From Moorena bouillonii PNG (GTDB lineage: Bacteria; Cyanobacteriota; Cyanobacteriia; Cyanobacteriales; Coleofasciculaceae): a DNA stretch of 32,172 nt. The stretch spans positions 7,788,700 through 7,820,871 of the forward strand of contig NZ_MKZS01000001.1 in the NCBI RefSeq assembly GCF_001942495.1, given 5' to 3'. Under the pieces are notes generated by a model, which was not told where the DNA came from, did no database searches, and was given only the letters and a program-made list of their open reading frames with translations. Positions within the stretch are counted from its first letter, which is position 1. Each line of letters begins with the position of its first letter. The position numbers and the translations under genes were made by a program. Positions 16,974-24,698 of this stretch are shown in pieces.

Positions 16974-18020
16974 ATGAAACGTCTTGTGGTATGTTGTGAT
17001 GGCACATGGCAAGAGTTATCAAGTACTTACCCAAGCAATGTGGTTAAGATTTCTCAGGCAGTTAAACCATTGGGTAGTGACGGAGTTTCACAAATCGTAT
17101 TCTACGATGAGGGAATTGGCACAGAAGACTCTCTCAAGAGCAAGCTTTTCGGTGGGGCTTTTGGCAAAGGGATTGATACCAATATCCAGGATGCTTATCG
17201 CTTTCTTTGCCTGAACTACGCCCCTGGTGACGAAATCTACCTGTTCGGTTTCAGTCGTGGGGCTTACACCGTGCGCAGTCTCGCTGGAATGATTTATAAC
17301 TCAGGCTTGCTATCTCGGATTGAGATCGATAAAGCTCCGGAAGCCTACGAAATGTACCGCTCTCGGGATATCAAGCCTAATCACCAACAAATGGTAGCAT
17401 TCCGCGAAAAATACGGAGAAAGTGTCCCCATTACCTTGCTTGGCTGCTGGGACACCGTTGGTTCCCTTGGTATCCCTAATTTATCTCCCTTTTTGCGGTT
17501 TGACAAAAGGGTTAACAAGAGGTATAGATTCCACGATACCTCTTTGAGTCCGATTATTGAGCATGGGTTGCACGCTGTATCCATTGATGAGCAGCGCAAA
17601 GTCTTTGACGTCACGCCAATGGACAAAAGCCACCTTTCCCAAACCCAGGTTGTTCGTGAAGTATGGTTTCCAGGGGTTCACGGCTCCGTCGGTGGTGGCT
17701 CCCAGGAGCAGAGCGGCTTGTCCGACGGCGCACTGCAGTGGATGATCGAGTCAATCGGCAAGATCGGTCTTGGTCTTGAGTTTGACCCAAGCGCAATTCC
17801 CACTGGTATCAACCTTGACTATGAAATTGATTTCAACAATGATCTGGGTCTATTCAAGTTCACAGGGCGCAAGCTACGGGAGATTTCTGATAACTTTGAT
17901 GACCTTCATGAGAGTGTAATAGAACGCTGGATGAGGCGGCCCGATTATCGACCGAGCAATCTGGCTCAAAAGCACGGCTCCAGACTAAATCAACTATTAG
18001 AACAGAAGCAACAGAAGTAG
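16974..18020 (+). CDS. DUF2235 alpha/beta hydrolase (Tle1-like)
   Basis: A 348-aa protein of the DUF2235 family, alpha/beta-hydrolases that include the type VI secretion phospholipase Tle1 and many stand-alone proteins. The N-terminal KRLVVCCDGTWQ is the family opening. The nucleophile elbow is GFSRGA with Ser94. Asp160 in GCWDTVGSLG and His236 in FPGVHGSVGGG complete a likely triad. There is no signal peptide or membrane segment, and no secretion genes are nearby, so a housekeeping lipid or ester hydrolase is as likely as an effector. The ribosome-binding site AAGGAGG at 16961-16967, 6 bp before the ATG, is the best in the window and fixes the start. Convergent with the glycosyltransferase gene. 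Confidence 0.9.
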   Translation: MKRLVVCCDGTWQELSSTYPSNVVKISQAVKPLGSDGVSQIVFYDEGIGTEDSLKSKLFGGAFGKGIDTNIQDAYRFLCLNYAPGDEIYLFGFSRGAYTVRSLAGMIYNSGLLSRIEIDKAPEAYEMYRSRDIKPNHQQMVAFREKYGESVPITLLGCWDTVGSLGIPNLSPFLRFDKRVNKRYRFHDTSLSPIIEHGLHAVSIDEQRKVFDVTPMDKSHLSQTQVVREVWFPGVHGSVGGGSQEQSGLSDGALQWMIESIGKIGLGLEFDPSAIPTGINLDYEIDFNNDLGLFKFTGRKLREISDNFDDLHESVIERWMRRPDYRPSNLAQKHGSRLNQLLEQKQQK

Positions 18021-18090
18021 AATAATGATGTCAATTTTGGTTGACTAGTCAACAGCTAATAATTAGTAATTTGTTATTTGAATAAAATTG

Positions 18091-18115
18091 TGAAGTATGA
18101 AGTATGAAGTATGAA
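18091..18115. repeat. TGAAGTA 7-base tandem repeat
   Basis: Three and a half exact TGAAGTA units between the convergent DUF2235 and glycosyltransferase genes. Confidence 0.85.
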
Positions 18116-18125
18116 AAATAAATTT

Positions 18126-20066
18126 TCAATTTTTAATTTTAGAGTTATCAACAAAAACTTGTTTTGAAACCCGAATCAGTTTATAGGGACCAAGACTAGC
18201 TAAGGTAGTATATTGCTCAGGTTTTAGCTTGGCTTTCTTTAGCCTTTTATTCCTAGCTAACATCAAAACTGAGGGAGGTGAAGGCTGAGTCACTGCTATT
18301 TCTTTCATGTAATTTCGTGCTTTTTTACCTTTGCTCATGTAGGTGACGGGTTGCTGGGTGTAAAAAACTACACTGGGTTTTTTGAAACCAATCATAATCA
18401 ATTCTTCTGACGATTGCTTTTCTTGAACAGCAATGGCAGATAATTGCCGTAGGGGTAATTGACGCACTTGATCCACTAATAAGAAAGTCGGGGTCAACAC
18501 GACAATAAGAAAGGCTAAAAATCCCACTAGGTTGACTATCCATAGCCCAAACAACCAACGTCGCCACAGCAACAGTGCTGCTAGAATAGCAGTTAAACTC
18601 CAAATAATACCTCCCCTCACCATTAAGCCGGATTCTTGCAACTGCTCCGGTAAGTTGGGTGCTGCTGGTCCACTACCGATATATTCCGGAGCCAAGAAAA
18701 TAGCAGTGGCAAGGGCAATTAACAACAAGAGGTTAAATAGGCTACTGAGTAGCATGGATGGGGAAAGGGGCAGAGGGCTAGACCAGGAAAGGTTACTAGT
18801 ATGGGTGAGTTGGTCACTCCACAATAAAGCCAAAAGAATGGCGGCAGCTGGAATTAGGGGTAGAACATAGCTGGGTAGTTTAGTGGCAGCAATGGTAAAA
18901 AAGCCGAAAATCCCTACAAACCAGAACAGAGCAAATAAACCCAAATGAGTAGAACGGGGTGAGTTACGCCACCGCACCCGCCGCCAAAATTTTAGTCGTG
19001 CGATCGCAAAGGGTAAGTAGCTCGACCAAGGGGCAAAAGCTACCAGTACTACTGGAAAATAAAAATACCAAGGCCCAGCGTGGCGGTTAACGGTGCGAGT
19101 AAAGCGTTGAATATTGTGATATCCAAAAAACGAGTCGATATAGGCTTGCCCATTGGCTAGGGTTACTAATAGATACCAAGGTAGTGTCAGAGCCAAAATA
19201 ATCAAAATGCCTCTAAATAAGCACATTTCCTGCAATACTTCCCTGCCATTGCCCAGGTAAAGCAGAAAACCACCAATAATTAGTGTGGGTAGAACGATAC
19301 CGACTGGTCCTTTGGTAAGGATAGCTAGAGCAATGAGCACATAACAGGCTAGGTACCAACGGCAAGGGTATTTGTGAGGGGGTGAGGGGCTTTTAGCAAC
19401 AGTTGTTTCGCTGTTTCCGAGCTCCTGTGCTCCTGTGCTCCTCTGGTTTCGATGGGCATACCCTAGAAAAAAGGTTAGTAATGCACCCCCTACACAGCCG
19501 CTGAGTAGCATATCTGAGACACCAGTTCTTGCCCAGATAATGGTTTGAAGATTCACTGCCATCAGGGTGGAACCAATCCAGGCACAGATCCACAACTGCC
19601 GCTGGAGATAGGAAGGGTTGATTTGGCTATCCCTGTGCTGAGTAGAATCTAGATCAGGGGTAAAGCCAGCAGGACGGGAAATCCCATAATATCGTAGGGT
19701 GTAAAAGCCTAATCCAGTTAATGCGATCGCACTCAGGGCTGACGGCAGTCTTACTGCCCATTCATTCACCCCAATCAACCGGTAACCAATTGCCATCAAC
19801 CAGTAGATTAGGGGTGGTTTATCAAAGCGAGTCTCACCATTGAAATAAGGGGTAATCCAGTCACCTGTAACCGTCATCTGGCGAGCGGCCTCAGCAAACA
19901 AGGGTTCAGTTTCATCTACTAAACCGATGTTGCCCAAATTCCACAAAAAAGCTAGCCAGCTGATCAGGAGTAACCACAGAATAGAAAGTGTCCATAGGGT
20001 GGTGGGATGCTGTTGCCAAGATTGCCACCAATTTTTAAACCTATTAGTTAATTTAAACTTCATCAA
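18126..20066 (-). CDS. ArnT-like glycosyltransferase (GT39/GT83 family)
   Basis: A 646-aa polytopic membrane protein of the PMT/ArnT class, which transfers a sugar from a polyprenyl-phosphate donor to lipid or protein on the outer face of the membrane. After the first transmembrane segment (about 25-43) comes the catalytic loop with D51-E52 in VDETEPLFAEAARQM, then NGETRFDKPPLIYW, a strong family signature. I count about eleven to twelve further hydrophobic segments, with a soluble C-terminal part from about 545. A low-complexity insertion near 205-230 (STGAQELGNSE) is encoded by DNA with a GCTCCTGT direct repeat. ATG 20063 is an alternative to the TTG at 20066. The acceptor is unknown. Confidence 0.88.
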   Translation of the reverse strand: MMKFKLTNRFKNWWQSWQQHPTTLWTLSILWLLLISWLAFLWNLGNIGLVDETEPLFAEAARQMTVTGDWITPYFNGETRFDKPPLIYWLMAIGYRLIGVNEWAVRLPSALSAIALTGLGFYTLRYYGISRPAGFTPDLDSTQHRDSQINPSYLQRQLWICAWIGSTLMAVNLQTIIWARTGVSDMLLSGCVGGALLTFFLGYAHRNQRSTGAQELGNSETTVAKSPSPPHKYPCRWYLACYVLIALAILTKGPVGIVLPTLIIGGFLLYLGNGREVLQEMCLFRGILIILALTLPWYLLVTLANGQAYIDSFFGYHNIQRFTRTVNRHAGPWYFYFPVVLVAFAPWSSYLPFAIARLKFWRRVRWRNSPRSTHLGLFALFWFVGIFGFFTIAATKLPSYVLPLIPAAAILLALLWSDQLTHTSNLSWSSPLPLSPSMLLSSLFNLLLLIALATAIFLAPEYIGSGPAAPNLPEQLQESGLMVRGGIIWSLTAILAALLLWRRWLFGLWIVNLVGFLAFLIVVLTPTFLLVDQVRQLPLRQLSAIAVQEKQSSEELIMIGFKKPSVVFYTQQPVTYMSKGKKARNYMKEIAVTQPSPPSVLMLARNKRLKKAKLKPEQYTTLASLGPYKLIRVSKQVFVDNSKIKN

Positions 20067-20164
20067 TGGGCTAGGGGGTGATTGAGGTCTAGCAGGCTAT
20101 CATGAGTCCAAAAGGGATAGCATGGTCTACAGGTGTGTTATTCTTGTTTAAATGAGTGTAGTAG

Positions 20165-20515
20165 ATGCAGAATACCCGTCTTAATAATTTAGTTGATTTT
20201 TTATCGACGCGGCTGGGGCTATGGTTTGCTAATCCCTGGCGACGCCTGTCCATGATCCTGATTAGCTTTCTGTGTGGCTTCTTGGTAGGACAAGGCCTGT
20301 GTACTACAGCAGGAACTGGCCAGGAATTGATACTATCTGGGATGTTGATTATTTTTACAGAACCACTTAGCTGGTTGATTTATAGCGGTAAATTTCCAAA
20401 AGGTAAATCAAATCAAACCGTTGACCGGGTTTCATGGTTGGCCGATCTAGTCAATTGTTTTAAAATTGGTGTGGTATACAGTATGTATTTAGAAGCGTTC
20501 AAGCTTGGCTCTTGA
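20165..20515 (+). CDS. Ycf20 family protein (DUF565)
   Basis: A 116-aa membrane protein of the Ycf20/DUF565 family, conserved in cyanobacteria and plastids. It shows NTRLNNLVDFL at the N-terminus, the NPWRRLSMILISFLCGFL core with one hydrophobic segment (about 28-48), a second segment with LIIFTEPLSWLIY (about 60-76), and a C-terminal helix LVNCFKIGVVYSMYLEAFKLG. Algal and plant homologues are linked to thermal energy dissipation; the cyanobacterial role is not settled. It starts 98 bp from the divergent glycosyltransferase. The glycerate kinase gene follows 106 bp downstream in the same direction. Confidence 0.85.
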   Translation: MQNTRLNNLVDFLSTRLGLWFANPWRRLSMILISFLCGFLVGQGLCTTAGTGQELILSGMLIIFTEPLSWLIYSGKFPKGKSNQTVDRVSWLADLVNCFKIGVVYSMYLEAFKLGS

Positions 20516-20520
20516 AATAG

Positions 20521-20560
20521 TAATCAGTTATTAATCAGTTAGTAATCAGTTTGTAATCAC
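20521..20560. repeat. 11-base tandem repeat
   Basis: Three units of TAATCAGTTAK-type sequence (20521-20531, 20532-20542, 20543-20553) plus a partial fourth, between ycf20 and the glycerate kinase gene. Confidence 0.8.
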
Positions 20561-20594
20561 TATCACTGCTGAATCCTTAGAAGGGAGATGTCCC

Positions 20595-20621
20595 ATGCAA
20601 CTACTGACTGAGAAACGATAA
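20595..20621 (+). CDS. Eight-codon leader ORF before glycerate kinase
   Basis: ATG at 20595 starts MQLLTEKR and stops with TAA at 20619-20621; the glycerate kinase ATG begins at the very next base and in the same frame. The only good Shine-Dalgarno sequence, AAGGGAG at 20581-20587, is 7 bp before this ATG and not before the kinase ATG. Either a coupled leader peptide or a former N-terminal extension cut by a stop. Confidence 0.4.
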   Translation: MQLLTEKR

Positions 20622-21707
20622 ATGAGAAGAGATACCAAGAGCGTTGGTCCAATTCTAGAGCAGTGGGTATCAGGACAAAAACCAAATCCCCTTGAATGTC
20701 AGCAACTGTTGGCTGAGGAACTGGCTGATCACCAAAAGGCAAAGGCGTTTGGCATCACAGAGGATAATGGTGAACAGGTAATCCAAGCGCGATCGCATTT
20801 GTTTGAGATAGTCTACCCAGATATTCTCGCTCTACCGTATTTTGAAACTACTCCTGAAACACAGCAAAAGACTCTCTTATGCCTCTGGAACCTCTGGCTT
20901 CCTTTAGCCATGGCGTTGGTATCCTATCGTAAACAGTTGGGACGTCCTTTGATTCAAGGCATATTAGGAGGGCAGGGCACTGGGAAAACGACTCTAGCCG
21001 CAGTCTTAAGTGTGATTCTCCACAAGCTAGGCGAACGCACTCTCAGCCTGTCTATCGATGACCTCTACAAAACCTACAAGGAGCGACAACAGCTTCAAGA
21101 ACAAGACCGCAGGCTGATCTGGCGTGGTCCCCCTGGAACTCATGATGTTGAGCTGGGTTTACAGCTATTAGACCAATTACGATCCCCTTCCTCTACCCCA
21201 GAAATCCTCGTGCCTCGGTTTGATAAGTCAGCTTTTGGGGGGGCTGGAGACCGAATCACTCCAGAGGTGGTCGAAAGTATTGATATTGTATTGTTTGAAG
21301 GGTGGTTTGTTGGGGTTCGACCCATTGAGCCAGAGGTGTTTGATGGCTCCCTTCCAGAACCGATTCAGACCCTGGAAGACCGAGAGTTTGCTCGGGATAT
21401 GAATCAGCAACTGAGGCTTTATGTACCCCTCTGGGAACGATTAGACCGATTGATGGTACTCTACCCTACTGACTATCGCCTCAGTCAGCAATGGCGACTA
21501 CAGGCAGAGAAACAGATGATTGCTCAGGGTAAGTCAGGGATGGGAGATAGACAAATTAGAGATTTTGTTAACTATTTTTGGAAAGCTCTCCATCCAGAAT
21601 TATTCATTACACCCCTGACTAGAAGCCCAAATCTAGTAGACTTGGTGGTTGAAATTAATTATGACCACACACCTGGTGTGATTTATTCACCAGGGGATGC
21701 TGGTTAG
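20622..21707 (+). CDS. glyK: D-glycerate 3-kinase (photorespiration)
   Basis: A 361-aa P-loop kinase of the cyanobacterial/plant GLYK type, which phosphorylates D-glycerate to 3-phosphoglycerate, the last step of the photorespiratory cycle. The P-loop is GGQGTGKT at 116-123. The acidic Walker B-like segment LSLSIDDLYKTYKERQQL and the WRGPPGTHDVELG motif are typical of the family, as are PRFDKSAFGGAGDR and VLFEGWFVG further on. The N-terminal 110 residues are the extension seen in this class. Likely cytosolic. ATG 20622 directly follows the stop of an in-frame eight-codon ORF that carries the only clear ribosome-binding site. The tRNA gene on the opposite strand starts 15 bp after the stop. 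Confidence 0.9.
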   Translation: MRRDTKSVGPILEQWVSGQKPNPLECQQLLAEELADHQKAKAFGITEDNGEQVIQARSHLFEIVYPDILALPYFETTPETQQKTLLCLWNLWLPLAMALVSYRKQLGRPLIQGILGGQGTGKTTLAAVLSVILHKLGERTLSLSIDDLYKTYKERQQLQEQDRRLIWRGPPGTHDVELGLQLLDQLRSPSSTPEILVPRFDKSAFGGAGDRITPEVVESIDIVLFEGWFVGVRPIEPEVFDGSLPEPIQTLEDREFARDMNQQLRLYVPLWERLDRLMVLYPTDYRLSQQWRLQAEKQMIAQGKSGMGDRQIRDFVNYFWKALHPELFITPLTRSPNLVDLVVEINYDHTPGVIYSPGDAG

Positions 21708-21721
21708 CATGGATCCAACAA

Positions 21722-21792
21722 GCGGGTGATCGGACTCGAACCGACGACGTCCAGCTTGGGAAGCTGACATTCTACCACTGAATTACACCCGC
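21722..21792 (-). tRNA. tRNA-Gly (anticodon CCC)
   Basis: A 71-nt cloverleaf on the minus strand. The acceptor GCGGGTG pairs with CACCCGC. The D arm is ATTC/GAAT around AGTGGTA. The anticodon stem is TCAGC/GCTGG with loop TTCCCAA, giving CCC and decoding GGG. The T arm is GTCGG/CCGAT around TTCGAGT. CCA is not encoded. Confidence 0.95.
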
Positions 21793-22225
21793 AATCCTTT
21801 AACTAATATTTAACTATTATTTAACTATCATTGGTATTGTAGCACTTCTTAATTGGGTCAGGTACTTGACCCAATTAAGAAGTGCTAAATGAAGTCCCCT
21901 TAAATACCTATCATAAAGAAGATTGAGAGGGAGATGGGGCAGATTTTTATTAAGGTTAATTACCTCGACAGGATCTCCTCGGGGCTTTCAGCTTAGCTAG
22001 CTTTTTGGTAAGCTGTATACAAATATAAGCGTTCCCCATTGCTGCTGATATAGCGCCCAAGGATTACCCAGTTTAGATCTGAGAGTTTAGATCTGAGGCG
22101 TTAACCCTAAGCGACCGATACAAAAGGTTAAACTACCAAAAATTGAATTCTACCAAACTAGTAAAACTAAGCCAGTGTCATGGGAATACTGGAATAAGTC
22201 TTAGCATTTAAGTCAATCAAAAATC
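21793..22225. other. Gene-free stretch with a long palindrome
   Basis: 433 bp between the tRNA gene and the HD-domain gene. It contains the 46-bp hairpin at 21841-21886 (separate entry), a weaker inverted repeat CAGCTTA/TAAGCTG at 21989-21995 and 22009-22015, and a 14-bp-period tandem pair, GTTTAGATCTGAG at 22071-22083 and 22085-22097. No reading frame or clear promoter was found. Confidence 0.6.
21841..21886. repeat. Perfect 20-bp inverted repeat (hairpin)
   Basis: The arms 21841-21860 and 21867-21886 are exactly complementary around the 6-base loop GGTACT. On the plus strand no T-run follows, so it is not a normal intrinsic terminator. It lies about 50 bp upstream of the minus-strand tRNA-Gly. 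Confidence 0.9.
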
Positions 22226-23101
22226 ATGTTTAACACCACTGAAATTCTAATTAACGCCTTTGTTATAAGACTCCGGGAAGGCTACCGCCGAACTTACGGG
22301 GGACTCAACCCTGACAACGAAGATATAATTGCTTGGGCTGGCAGCATGGCGATGGAAAATATTGCCAACAGTGATGCGCTCTATCACGATGTGGAACACT
22401 CCATTCTAGTTACCCTCGTCGGACAGGAGATTTTGCGAGGCAAACATATCCGTGAAGGTGGTGTAACTCCTGATAAGTGGTTACACTTTATCATTTCTTT
22501 GGCATGTCATGATATTGGCTATGTTAAAGGAGTATGTCGCCAAGACCGAGAAAATGAACGACTCTACGCTACTGGTCAAAATGGGGAGATGGTTCATTTA
22601 CCCCAAGGGTCTACCGATGCTGCTCTGACTCCTTATCATGTCGATCGGGCAAAATTATTTATTGATGAGCGCTTTGGTGGTCACAACCTGATTGATGCCG
22701 AGTTTATCAAGCGCAACATTGAACTGACTCGTTTCCCTGTGCCGAAGCAAGGGGATCATCAAGATACAGGTAACTATCCTGGATTGATTCGCGCCTCTGA
22801 CTTGATTGGTCAACTGAGTGACCCACGCTATCTCAAAAAAACTACTGCTTTGTTCTATGAGTTTGAAGAAACTGGATTTAACAAAGCCATTGGATACCGC
22901 CATCCTGGAGATCTGCGGGAAGGCTACTCTAAGTTTTACTGGAATGGGGTATATCCTTATATTCAGGATGCCTTACGTTACCTATCCTTAACTCAGGAAG
23001 GTAAACAAATTACGGCTAATCTCTTCTCCAATGTGTTTGTGGTTGAACACTCAGAAAATCATAATGGAATGGTGAAAATGACACAAAAAATTAATGTATA
23101 G
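22226..23101 (+). CDS. HD-domain metal-dependent phosphohydrolase
   Basis: A 291-aa soluble protein. The HD-superfamily metal site is visible as H54 and H58 in ALYHDVEHS and the HD pair H95-D96 in SLACHDIGY. The YHDVEHS form resembles the HD/PDEase subgroup that acts on nucleotides or other phosphomonoesters and phosphodiesters. A later conserved-looking block, RASDLIGQLSDPRYL, could supply the fourth metal ligand. Substrate is unknown. It is complete, with no extra signalling domain. The TAG stop codon (23099-23101) lies inside the terminal TATAGCA of a repeat element. Start at ATG 22226; no strong ribosome-binding site is seen. Confidence 0.87.
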   Translation: MFNTTEILINAFVIRLREGYRRTYGGLNPDNEDIIAWAGSMAMENIANSDALYHDVEHSILVTLVGQEILRGKHIREGGVTPDKWLHFIISLACHDIGYVKGVCRQDRENERLYATGQNGEMVHLPQGSTDAALTPYHVDRAKLFIDERFGGHNLIDAEFIKRNIELTRFPVPKQGDHQDTGNYPGLIRASDLIGQLSDPRYLKKTTALFYEFEETGFNKAIGYRHPGDLREGYSKFYWNGVYPYIQDALRYLSLTQEGKQITANLFSNVFVVEHSENHNGMVKMTQKINV

Positions 23102-23285
23102 CAGTTACCAATGGTGTGAGGTACTTAGGGAATAGGGTTTTAGGGAACAGGGAATAGGGAATAGGGAATGGGAAATAGGGAATAGGGTTTTAGGGAATAG
23201 GGTTTTAGGGAACAGGGAATAGGGAATGGGAAAACGGGAATAGGGAAAAAATCATGTGTACCTCATTACTCTGAAAAATGCTATA
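23097..23285. repeat. TATAGCA-ended element with GGGAATA heptamer array
   Basis: A 189-bp element starts TATAGCA (23097-23103) and ends TGCTATA (23279-23285). The outer about 28 bp of each side are imperfect inverted repeats that share the inner block GAGGTAC/GTACCTC. Between them lies an array of GGGAATA, GGGTTTTA and GGGAACA units. The plus strand could form G-quadruplexes (four GGG runs with 4-5-base loops). The left end provides the stop codon of the HD-domain gene. Confidence 0.85.
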
Positions 23286-23381
23286 TAACCAGAAGCTATT
23301 AAAGGTAAAGGCTTCCCGGTGAACGGTGTTGGGTCAAGGGTGTTGGCTCAAGGATGGTTGCACCAGATTTCGATACCATCT

Positions 23382-23437
23382 TATTAGTATGGGGTATGGG
23401 CTTGCACATAGCTAATGCACGGACGCCCATACTAATA
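23382..23437. promoter_or_regulatory. Long-loop inverted repeat upstream of the permease
   Basis: TATTAGTATGGG at 23382-23393 is exactly complementary to CCCATACTAATA at 23426-23437, with a 32-base loop. It lies 68 bp before the permease ATG, in a 219-bp gap that otherwise shows nothing clear. It could be a leader hairpin or a small mobile remnant. Confidence 0.4.
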
Positions 23438-23504
23438 TCCATGCTTTTAAGACCTATACTAAGTAAACGCGAGGTGCTTTTCGCCCTTTCGGAGTCAGAA
23501 TCCT

Positions 23505-24575
23505 ATGAACTGGTGGCAAAAACTTACCAAGAACCCTCTCGCCCGTTTTGGGGCATTGCTACTATTGACGTTTTATCTAATTGTCATTGCAGCAGATGTT
23601 GTTGCTCCCTATGATCCTTATGTGTCTCAGCCAGATGGTTCCCTGCTACCACCTACCAAGATCTACTGGCGTAACCAGCAAACCAAACAGTTTATTGGTC
23701 CCCATGTCTATCCCACAACCCAAGGACCAACGGATTTAGAGACAGGCGATCGCAAACTAAATGTAGACTGGCAGAAGCCGTCGCCAGTTGGTCTATTTGT
23801 TCCAGGTCGGGAGTATAAGTTGTTTGGAGCGATTCCCTTCAACCGTCACCTGTTCGGTACGGTGGGTGAGGGTAAGATTAATCTATTAGGTACCGATGAG
23901 CAAGCTCGTGATCAGTTTAGTCGCTTGGTGTATGGGGGTCGGATTAGTCTTAGTATTGGTCTAGTGGGAATTGCAATCTCCTTTCCCCTTGGTCTAATCA
24001 TTGGGGGAATTTCCGGCTATTTCGGCGGTTGGGTAGATGGGATCATCATGCGTCTGGTAGAAGTTTTGATGACTATTCCTGGTATTTACCTACTCGTCGC
24101 CTTAGCTGCTGTGCTACCACCTGGTCTAACTAGTGCCCAACGGTTTTTGTTAATTGTTTTGATTACCTCGTTTATTAGCTGGTCTGGCTTAGCACGAGTG
24201 ATTCGAGGACAGGTGTTATCGATTAAGGAGCGGGAATTTGTCCAAGCTGCCAAAACTATGGGAGCCAATCCCTTTTATATAATTGTACGGCACGTTCTGC
24301 CCCAGACAGCTTCCTATGTGATTATATCAGCAACCTTGGCAGTTCCTGGTTTCATTGTGGCCGAGTCGGTACTGAGTTTAATTGGGTTGGGAATTCAGCA
24401 ACCGGACCCGTCCTGGGGAAATTTGTTGTCTTTGGCAACCAATGCCTCAATCATCGTGCTACAGCCTTGGTTGATTTGGCCCCCAGCACTGCTGATTATT
24501 CTGACGGTGTTGGCATTTAATTTACTTGGGGATGGGTTGCGGGATGCTCTCGATCCCAGAAGTTTACAGCGCTAG
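23505..24575 (+). CDS. OppC/DppC-type ABC transporter permease
   Basis: A 356-aa inner-membrane permease of the peptide/nickel (Opp/Dpp) importer class. It has an N-terminal transmembrane segment (about 14-34), a long periplasmic insertion (about 35-138) ending in LGTDEQARDQFSRLVYGGR, the usual DppC opening, then five further hydrophobic segments. The EAA coupling motif reads EFVQAAKTMGANPFYIIVRHVLP-like around 248-270, and the family C-terminus NLLGDGLRDALDP is present. It probably works with a separate DppB-type permease, two ATPases and a binding protein, none of which are in the window. The periplasmic insertion is longer than in E. coli DppC but is usual in cyanobacterial homologues. Start ATG 23505. 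Confidence 0.9.
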   Translation: MNWWQKLTKNPLARFGALLLLTFYLIVIAADVVAPYDPYVSQPDGSLLPPTKIYWRNQQTKQFIGPHVYPTTQGPTDLETGDRKLNVDWQKPSPVGLFVPGREYKLFGAIPFNRHLFGTVGEGKINLLGTDEQARDQFSRLVYGGRISLSIGLVGIAISFPLGLIIGGISGYFGGWVDGIIMRLVEVLMTIPGIYLLVALAAVLPPGLTSAQRFLLIVLITSFISWSGLARVIRGQVLSIKEREFVQAAKTMGANPFYIIVRHVLPQTASYVIISATLAVPGFIVAESVLSLIGLGIQQPDPSWGNLLSLATNASIIVLQPWLIWPPALLIILTVLAFNLLGDGLRDALDPRSLQR

Positions 24576-24698
24576 CTATTGAAATACTCAAGGGGATGGG
24601 TCGAGTCTGGAAAAATCCTTTTTTTCTGGGTTCAATCATCAGCCTTGCTCCCCTTGAGCGATAACCCTTACCACAATAGTCCGAAGGCAATATTTATT

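Noticed and set aside
16974-18020. Type VI secretion effector
   Set aside because: DUF2235 includes Tle1 effectors, but no immunity, VgrG or secretion genes are nearby.
23125-23250. Possible CRISPR array because of many short repeats
   Set aside because: Units are 7 bases with no unique spacers; it is a short tandem repeat.
24579-24698. N-terminal extension of the aldo/keto reductase from TTG
   Set aside because: The 40 added residues have no family likeness, and a normal family N-terminus starts at ATG 24699.
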